NCBI GenBank assembly: GCA_964530555.1
Contig: CAZHBD010000045.1
Location: forward strand, 1-6,410
Direction of reading: 5' to 3'
DNA: 6,410 nucleotides
DNA from: CAZHBD01 sp964530555
GTDB lineage: Bacteria > Patescibacteriota > Saccharimonadia > Saccharimonadales > AWTP1-31
Numbering within the stretch: the first letter of the stretch is position 1; every line of letters starts with the position of its first letter. The notes beneath the pieces were generated by a model that did not search any database, was not told where the DNA came from, and worked only from the letters and a program-made list of their open reading frames with translations. This document shows positions 1 through 4,098 of the stretch, piece by piece. Position numbers and translations under genes: made by a program.

Positions 1-203
1 ACTTGCACAGTCCAGCCGAGCGGGCGTGGTTTCCGACATTTGTGGATTATCTGTGTGTTTCAAGCACCAGTGCCACCGCCTTGAGCCCGACCGACACCAT
101 GCCTCTTACCCGACGGGTTAAGGTTTTAATGTTAGCTCAGTCGCTAGTCTCGCTTCTTACCATAGCGTTAATCGCCGGGCGAGCCGTTAATATCTTGAAG
201 TAA
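1..203 (+). CDS. C-terminal fragment of a membrane protein with a channel-like pore segment (cut by left edge)
   Basis: The frame is open from the left edge (first full codon at base 3, a TTG read here as internal Leu) to TAA at 201-203, giving 66 visible residues; the true start lies outside the window. The visible part reads as a short re-entrant segment, FVDYLCVSSTSATALSPTD (about residues 13-31), then MPLTRR and a hydrophobic helix ending in RAVNIL (about 40-65). The order pore helix, filter-like loop, Pro/Thr-rich turn and last membrane helix matches two-TM potassium channel pores. However, ATALSPTD stands where TVGYGD would be, so a K+ filter is absent. I recall similar C-termini in uncharacterised bacterial membrane proteins, and the pattern also resembles the C-terminus of DUF1345 proteins. 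Function is unknown. Its last 17 bases overlap the 3' end of the histidine kinase gene on the other strand. I am fairly confident it is a real gene and unsure of its role. Confidence 0.72.
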   Translation, partial: LHSPAERAWFPTFVDYLCVSSTSATALSPTDTMPLTRRVKVLMLAQSLVSLLTIALIAGRAVNILK

Positions 204-1197
204 GACGCGGCAACTCGATTGTAAAAGTTGTGCCTTTCGGACCTGACGCAACGTTAATGGAACCGTCGTGGAGCTCAACAATTTGTTTGGCCAATGCTAG
301 ACCAATGCCATGACCAGCCACGCCCGATTTAGTTGCGTTACTTCCTCGGTAGAAGCGATCAAAAATGCGCGGCAAATCCTGTGGATCAATACCTGGACCT
401 TGATCGGCCACCGCCAGACGAGCAAACTTTTTGTGAGCGCCGAGACTGATACGAATCTTTGGGTCGACCCCATTTGCATATGTAACCGCGTTGGAGACAA
501 GAATCGAAATAACTTGCTGTAATAATGCCGCGTCACCGCTGACCATGACCTTTTTAGGCCCTTTTAAACTGATTGCGAAGGCAAAGGATTTTTCCCAGCC
601 TTGAAGTTCACCTCCAACCAGCTTCGCAAGGTCAATCGGCTTGAAGCTGTCCTGCCTAGAAGACAATCGGGTCAAACTGAGCAGTTGCTCGCTGAGCAAC
701 TGCAGCCGCGCCACTTCCTCCAGGTTACTCTGTAAAATTGCTCGGGCCTCGTGCAGTTTCAGACTTTTGTCGCGTAGCGCCACGTCAATTTCGGCCTGCA
801 TGGTTGCCAGCGGAGTGCGTAGTTCATGGCTTGCGTCAGAGGTAAAGCGCGACTGCGCCAGATGCGTCTCTTCGATCGGACGCAAAGTACGCCGGGCAAA
901 CCAATAGCTGGCACCGGCACCGAGTAATACGATTAACGCATTGTAGATAAAGAGAGTACGAAGCAGCTGCTGACGGTCTTCGCCCAGTTGTTTTTCGCGC
1001 AATTCTTCGAGCTGTGAGAAATAACCAGTCGTCGGTGCTCCAAACGGCAAATGACGGATTACGTCAGTCTGACGCTCAGCACCCCGTTGTAGCCTAGCAG
1101 CCGCAATATTATATGCCGGGATGCTAAAGCATAAGCAAACAAACACCAACGCACCGACATACCAAGCGGTCAGCTTGAGAACGGCTGACTTGAACAT
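187..1197 (-). CDS. Two-component sensor histidine kinase
   Basis: A 336-residue membrane histidine kinase that should autophosphorylate and pass phosphate to the regulator encoded just upstream. Helix TM1 is at about residues 8-30 and TM2 at about 82-102, enclosing a short external region of about 50 residues. The dimerisation/phosphoacceptor domain has SHELRTPL with His124. The ATPase domain shows the N box (Asn236 in VSNAVTYA), G1 DQGPGI (265-270), F box FDRFYRG (279-285) and G2 GHGIGLALAK (295-304), so all catalytic motifs are intact. Only the first part of a HAMP linker is present (RRTLRPIEE, 102-110), with 17 residues between Pro107 and His124, as in compact CiaH-like kinases. The ATG shares one base with the regulator's TAA (TAATG), and a GGAG lies 9 bases upstream, so translation is probably coupled. 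The 3' end overlaps the convergent pore-protein gene by 17 bases. The signal sensed cannot be read from the sequence. Confidence 0.96.
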   Translation of the reverse strand: MFKSAVLKLTAWYVGALVFVCLCFSIPAYNIAAARLQRGAERQTDVIRHLPFGAPTTGYFSQLEELREKQLGEDRQQLLRTLFIYNALIVLLGAGASYWFARRTLRPIEETHLAQSRFTSDASHELRTPLATMQAEIDVALRDKSLKLHEARAILQSNLEEVARLQLLSEQLLSLTRLSSRQDSFKPIDLAKLVGGELQGWEKSFAFAISLKGPKKVMVSGDAALLQQVISILVSNAVTYANGVDPKIRISLGAHKKFARLAVADQGPGIDPQDLPRIFDRFYRGSNATKSGVAGHGIGLALAKQIVELHDGSINVASGPKGTTFTIELPRLTSRY

Positions 1198-1877
1198 TAG
1201 GCCGCACTCCGAAGACGATAGCCAAACCCGCGCACCGTTTCGATAGGGGAAGATTGCTTGCTCTTGCCGACGAGTTTCTGCCGCAAACTTCGTATGAACA
1301 CTTCTACCGTATTTGGCAGCACCGTAGCATCAAAATCCCAGACATGCTCTATCAACTGGTCCTTACTAAGCACCCTATCAGGGTGATGGGCGAAATATGT
1401 CAAAAGTGCATACTCTTTACGGCTCAAGCTAATGGGGTTACCACGAAAGTGGACCGTCTTCGCCGATTCATCTATTTCAATTTCACCGATGCACAACTGA
1501 GGCTGGGATGTATTGGCTGGACGTCGACTGAGGGCCCGCAAGCGAGCTAAGAGCTCATCAAAACTGAATGGCTTTACCAGATAGTCATCCGCACCACAAT
1601 CCAATCCTTTTACGCGGTCCTGAACCTCTCCTAGTGCCGTGAGCATGAGAATAGGCATCGTATTGCCAGCTTTGCGCAGCTGTCGACAGACGTCCAGCCC
1701 ATCACGTCCTCCAGGCAACATGCGGTCCAAGATAATAATGTCGTAATTTTCAGTTTCGGCGTAGGCCAAGCCATCGTCAGCATTGTTTATCAAATCAACA
1801 GCGTAACTATCTTGCTCTAAGCCTTTCTTAATGGCTTGGCCAAGTTTAGGCTCATCTTCTACAAGCAGTATTCTCAT
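1197..1877 (-). CDS. OmpR/PhoB-class response regulator
   Basis: A 226-residue DNA-binding response regulator, partner of the adjacent kinase. The receiver domain (1-about 118) has the acidic pocket E7/D8, phosphoacceptor Asp51 in IIILDRMLPG, the switch residues Thr80 (MLTA) and Tyr99, and the conserved Lys102 in LVKPF. The winged-helix effector domain (about 127-224) shows SRKEYALLTYFAHHPDRVLS, then LIEHVW, the recognition-helix region NTVEVFIRSLRQKL (189-202) and the wing ETVRGFGYRL (213-222). The length and ending are typical of the family. The start is the usual MRILLVEDE and nothing further upstream is needed. A -10 hexamer lies 6 bases before the ATG, and a hexamer direct repeat lies in the -35 region, so it probably controls its own promoter. 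CorA is 44 bases upstream on the same strand. The protein belongs clearly to the OmpR class; the specific ortholog (CiaR, PhoP or other) is undecided. Confidence 0.97.
   Translation of the reverse strand: MRILLVEDEPKLGQAIKKGLEQDSYAVDLINNADDGLAYAETENYDIIILDRMLPGGRDGLDVCRQLRKAGNTMPILMLTALGEVQDRVKGLDCGADDYLVKPFSFDELLARLRALSRRPANTSQPQLCIGEIEIDESAKTVHFRGNPISLSRKEYALLTYFAHHPDRVLSKDQLIEHVWDFDATVLPNTVEVFIRSLRQKLVGKSKQSSPIETVRGFGYRLRSAA
1207..1210 (-). promoter_or_regulatory. Shine-Dalgarno site of the histidine kinase
   Basis: GGAG on the minus strand, inside the last codons of the response regulator gene and 9 bases before the kinase ATG. It supports the chosen kinase start. It also contrasts with the regulator, ExoD-like and methyltransferase genes, which have no such site and appear leaderless. 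Confidence 0.7.
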
Positions 1878-1883
1878 GACCTA

Positions 1884-1889
1884 AGTCTA
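1884..1889 (-). promoter_or_regulatory. -10 element of the response regulator-kinase promoter, likely leaderless
   Basis: TAGACT on the minus strand fits TANNNT and is separated from the regulator ATG by exactly 6 bases (TAGGTC). Transcription would therefore begin at or next to the A of the ATG. No good TTGACA-like -35 is found at 16-18 bases; that place is taken by the TTCAGC direct repeat, consistent with an activator-dependent promoter. The same spacing occurs before two other genes in this window. Confidence 0.5.
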
Positions 1890-1899
1890 CACGGCGAGA

Positions 1900-1916
1900 G
1901 CTGAAAAGTCGCTGAA
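1900..1916 (-). promoter_or_regulatory. Candidate response-regulator operator, TTCAGC direct repeat
   Basis: The minus strand reads TTCAGC-GACTT-TTCAGC: two identical hexamers separated by 5 bases, an 11-base period, ending 10 bases before the proposed -10. This is the architecture of OmpR/PhoP-class operators (the enterobacterial PhoP box is a hexamer repeat with a 5-base gap near the -35 position). The site is upstream of the gene for exactly such a regulator, so autoregulation is the natural reading. The sequence shows the repeat; the binding is inferred. Confidence 0.45.
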
Positions 1917-1921
1917 CGACC

Positions 1922-2848
1922 CTAGAACCATCGCTTTCGCTTGAACACCCATGCTGCAATACTAATAAAGAATGCTGTAATAGCGAGAATGATCCAAAAT
2001 GCATTTGGATTGTGTGCGGCTGGTAATTTGATATTCATACTGTAAATACCGGTGATGAGCGTAAAGATCCCCATTAGGATAGTTATACTGGTCATGAGCT
2101 TAAAAACACGGTTGAGGTTATTCGCAGTGATCGTACTATACGCCTCACGTATGTTACGAAGCGTTGTCAGTCTCGACTGAGCCAACAAGGTAAGCTCATC
2201 AGTGCCCAATTGCAAGTCCTCAATCAAGTCACGGTCTTCCTCGTACAAACGAACGAATTTCCCGTTATACAAGTTATTGAGCAAAGTTGCCATAGGTTCC
2301 AGCACCAGCAAGAAGTCATTTAGATCTTCCTCGATGTCGATAAACGTAATAAAGTCTTCGTTAGCAACTTGGGTTTTTTGTAGCTGTGTCCGCATCTGCC
2401 AGATACGTCGACTTGCGTTATTGATCCGCAACTTATAGTCACGGTTGTTTACATTGAGGATTTGCAAAATAAGCTGTGTGCGCTTGCTGGTAATGACGGG
2501 CACAACACCTGACGTAATTTGTGCAAGATAGGTGAGTGGCCTTCGACTGATAGTAATAACTATATCGCGCGCATGAACAATGAGAAGGGGGGAAGTGGTC
2601 AGCTTTTCATCAATCGGCAGACAGTAGCGTGTAAAGATATATACTGCACCACCGTCGCGCTCAATACGTGGCGACTCGTTAGGGTCAATACCGTCGAGGA
2701 GCAGGTCGTGGTCGAGCTTGAACTGCTCAGCGAGGTCTAATAGCTCATTCTCGGTGGGAGATTCTACGTGCAGCCACGAACCATTCATCACCTGATCAAG
2801 TTCGGTGATCTGAGGTCGCTTGGCCGTACTGTAAAAAATTCTCATCAT
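1922..2848 (-). CDS. CorA-family divalent cation (Mg2+/Co2+-type) channel with SMN in place of GMN
   Basis: A 308-residue CorA-family inner-membrane cation channel; family members are homopentamers, usually importing Mg2+ and sometimes Co2+ or Ni2+. The N-terminal cytoplasmic domain has the typical WLHVESPTENE (25-35) and a conserved DGIDPNESPRIE patch (52-63). It is followed by a long charged helical stalk (about 125-250) containing NNASRRIWQMRTQL and LTTLRNIREAYS. Two membrane helices end the protein: TM1 about 250-269 (MTSITILMGIFTLITGIY) and TM2 about 283-301, then the basic tail FKRKRWF. The signature after TM1 is Tyr-Ser-Met-Asn (269-272), where the family has Tyr-Gly-Met-Asn; the Ser codon AGT is one base from GGT. 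The loop IKLP follows as usual. The gene begins with two ATG codons (2848 or 2845) and no strong ribosome site. Family membership is clear; transport activity and ion are uncertain because of the Gly-to-Ser change. Confidence 0.93.
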   Translation of the reverse strand: MMRIFYSTAKRPQITELDQVMNGSWLHVESPTENELLDLAEQFKLDHDLLLDGIDPNESPRIERDGGAVYIFTRYCLPIDEKLTTSPLLIVHARDIVITISRRPLTYLAQITSGVVPVITSKRTQLILQILNVNNRDYKLRINNASRRIWQMRTQLQKTQVANEDFITFIDIEEDLNDFLLVLEPMATLLNNLYNGKFVRLYEEDRDLIEDLQLGTDELTLLAQSRLTTLRNIREAYSTITANNLNRVFKLMTSITILMGIFTLITGIYSMNIKLPAAHNPNAFWIILAITAFFISIAAWVFKRKRWF

Positions 2849-2882
2849 AGCCCACGTCTTTCAAGTACTTATGTTTGTGTTA

Positions 2883-2891
2883 AGTATACCA
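2883..2891 (-). promoter_or_regulatory. Extended -10 promoter for the corA-like gene
   Basis: TGGTATACT on the minus strand is a good extended -10 (TGN plus TATACT). Transcription would start near 2876, leaving a leader of roughly 28 bases before the ATG at 2848. No convincing -35 is seen, as is common for extended -10 promoters. An 8-base palindrome, AAGTACTT (2863-2870), lies just downstream of the expected start and could be a regulator site, though this is weak. Confidence 0.45.
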
Positions 2892-2938
2892 CCAATAAAG
2901 CCCTGGTCGCCCTGACAATGCAGTGTACTCCACATGCG

Positions 2939-2947
2939 TGATAGTAT
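2939..2947 (+). promoter_or_regulatory. Extended -10 promoter for the ExoD-like gene, likely leaderless
   Basis: TGATAGTAT matches TGN-TANNNT and ends exactly 6 bases before the ATG at 2954, so the mRNA should begin at or next to the start codon. There is no good -35. Upstream at 2920-2937 is an imperfect dyad (GCAGTG / CACATGC, with one bulged A) that could be an operator but is not convincing on its own. Confidence 0.55.
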
Positions 2948-2953
2948 AAGGGC

Positions 2954-3550
2954 ATGTCCAAGCCCTTCAGTAATGAGCTCGAAGAGTGGTTGCGCTCCCC
3001 CTCGCTCAAGACTTTTGGCGAGCTACAGCGAGTATTTGGCGAGAAAAGCTTCGCCGTGGTATTTTTGCTTCTGTTGTTTATTCCAGCACTGCCGATCCCC
3101 ACAGGAGGCATCAGCCATATTACCGAACTGATAGCATTGCTATTCTCCCTTGAGATGTTAGCAGGACGACGCACACTATGGATCCCTAAGCGCTTACAAA
3201 GTCACACACTTGGCAAAGTGACCGAAGAAAAGGCGTTGCCATTTATTGTTCGGCGCGTTCGCTGGCTCGAGAAATATTCCCGTCCACGTGCAGGTCATTT
3301 ATACGAACTTTGGCCAATGCGCAGCTTCATTGCCTTAGTCATATCGATCTTCTGCTTTTCAGCTTTTGTTTCTATACCCTTTTCGGGGCTCGACACACTG
3401 CCTTCGCTTGGGGTAGTGATCATTGCCCTGGGAATGGTGCTGAGTGACATTGCGCTGCTTGTTGTAGGTCTGATTGTCGGTTCGATTGGCGTAGGTCTGA
3501 TTGTCGGCAGTGGGGCAGCGCTATCTGCCGCTTTTCATCATTTCTTCTGA
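2954..3550 (+). CDS. ExoD-family integral membrane protein
   Basis: A 198-residue membrane protein of the ExoD family, named for a Sinorhizobium protein needed for normal exopolysaccharide synthesis; the biochemical role of the family is unknown. A short amphipathic N-terminus (1-28) leads into the family core: hydrophobic LLLLFIPALPIPTGGISHITE (38-58), then LEMLAGRRTLWIPKRL (66-81), corresponding to the family's conserved small-residue loop, the usual Q/E-M-L-x-G and the W-L/I-P-x-x-L motif. Next come VRRVRWLEKYSRPR (99-112) and two or three C-terminal hydrophobic segments (about 123-141, 148-164 and 166-192). The length is near the family norm of about 200. The ATG is fixed by an extended -10 only 6 bases upstream. 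The Gly-rich last helix contains an internal 9-residue-spaced repeat (VGLIVGS twice). Its end overlaps the convergent methyltransferase gene by 13 bases. Family call is good; any link to polysaccharide here is inference. Confidence 0.85.
   Translation: MSKPFSNELEEWLRSPSLKTFGELQRVFGEKSFAVVFLLLLFIPALPIPTGGISHITELIALLFSLEMLAGRRTLWIPKRLQSHTLGKVTEEKALPFIVRRVRWLEKYSRPRAGHLYELWPMRSFIALVISIFCFSAFVSIPFSGLDTLPSLGVVIIALGMVLSDIALLVVGLIVGSIGVGLIVGSGAALSAAFHHFF
3464..3507 (+). repeat. 17-base direct repeat inside the ExoD-like gene
   Basis: GTAGGTCTGATTGTCGG occurs at 3464-3480 and again at 3491-3507, a period of 27 bases, in frame, encoding VGLIVGS twice (residues 171-177 and 180-186). Exact nucleotide identity suggests a recent in-frame duplication or a slippage-prone site that could add or remove 9 residues of the last membrane helix. 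Confidence 0.85.
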
Positions 3551-4035
3551 TTGGCCTGATACACATACCAGTTGCGACCTTTGTGCATCTGCTTTAAACC
3601 GTTTGCAGGGAATATATAGCTAACAAGGCGCGCTCCGGTTTTCATTTCAGCTCGAGCCTTTGCTGATAGTCGCGGCATGGTCCGCGGTACTAAGAAGGCC
3701 AGCACGACATCAGCCTCGCTAAGATTTGCAGACCAAAAATTACCAAATTTTACTCTAACTGTACGCTGAGGCAAGGCACACAGAAATGCCCAAAGCCACA
3801 AGATAGGGTTTAACTCATACCCGACAACACGAGCGCCTCGTCTGTGGGCAGCACGCAGCAATCGACCATCTCCACACCCCAGCTCTACAAAAAGTTCATC
3901 CTTCTGCAAACCAGCATCGTTAAGCAGCTGTTCGATATCGGCACGCCGAGCTGGTACCCATGGGGCTCCAGCCGCAGATGCATATGCAATAATCAGCATT
4001 ATCACCAGGATAACTGCGTAGACCATATAAGACAT
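3538..4035 (-). CDS. Membrane-anchored class I SAM-dependent methyltransferase (FAM173/ATPSCKMT-like)
   Basis: From the ATG at 4035 this encodes 165 residues. A single N-terminal membrane helix (about 4-22) should anchor a cytoplasmic methyltransferase domain. Features in order: GAPWVPARRADIEQLL (23-38), resembling the APxVP lead-in of the small FAM173-type family; SAM-binding motif I FVELGCGDGRLL (49-60); the acidic motif II residue Glu74 in VVGYELNP; VRVKFGNF (93-100); DVVLAFLVPRTMPRLSAKA (109-127); and TGARLVSYIFP (133-143). The family includes eukaryotic lysine methyltransferases, also carrying an N-terminal hydrophobic segment; the bacterial substrate is unknown. A longer frame to 4176 is open but would run antisense through the start of the transporter gene, whereas a consensus TATAAT ends exactly 6 bases before 4035. 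A second ATG at 4026 is possible. The stop overlaps the ExoD-like gene end by 13 bases. Domain call is strong; substrate is open. Confidence 0.87.
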   Translation of the reverse strand: MSYMVYAVILVIMLIIAYASAAGAPWVPARRADIEQLLNDAGLQKDELFVELGCGDGRLLRAAHRRGARVVGYELNPILWLWAFLCALPQRTVRVKFGNFWSANLSEADVVLAFLVPRTMPRLSAKARAEMKTGARLVSYIFPANGLKQMHKGRNWYVYQANQKK

Positions 4036-4041
4036 ACCAGC

Positions 4042-4047
4042 ATTATA
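4042..4047 (-). promoter_or_regulatory. Consensus -10 (TATAAT) for the methyltransferase, likely leaderless
   Basis: A perfect TATAAT on the minus strand, followed by 6 bases (GCTGGT) and the ATG at 4035. Transcription would start at or next to the ATG. The -35 region at a 17-base spacing reads CGGCAA, which is poor. This site decides the start of the methyltransferase in favour of 4035. Confidence 0.6.
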
Positions 4048-4054
4048 AGCTGAG

Positions 4055-4064
4055 ACTGGCCAGT
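4055..4064. promoter_or_regulatory. Perfect 10-base palindrome in a divergent promoter
   Basis: ACTGGCCAGT is its own reverse complement. It lies between the divergently transcribed methyltransferase and Nramp-type transporter genes, within the spacer upstream of the methyltransferase -10. This is a suitable position for an operator acting on one or both genes. No -10 of good quality is seen for the transporter (TACCAT at 4080-4085 is the best TANNNT). A palindrome of this size can occur by chance, so the call is tentative. Confidence 0.3.
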
Positions 4065-4098
4065 TTGCCGAGTTTGTACTACCATAAGCGTAAGTGCT

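Noticed and set aside
1904..1920. Small hairpin with T tract (GTCG-TTCAG-CGAC then TTTT, minus strand) after the corA-like stop codon
   Set aside because: A 4-base-pair stem is too short for a credible intrinsic terminator, and the same bases are better explained by the TTCAGC direct repeat. The corA-like gene may read through into the regulator.
2912..2917. CTGACA as a -35 box for the ExoD-like gene
   Set aside because: The spacing to the -10 at 2942 is 24 bases, too long for sigma70-type promoters. The extended -10 is sufficient without it.
2869..3174. Minus-strand 101-codon open frame opposite the ExoD-like gene
   Set aside because: It is antisense to the conserved core of ExoD, has no recognisable domain, and its composition fits a shadow frame.
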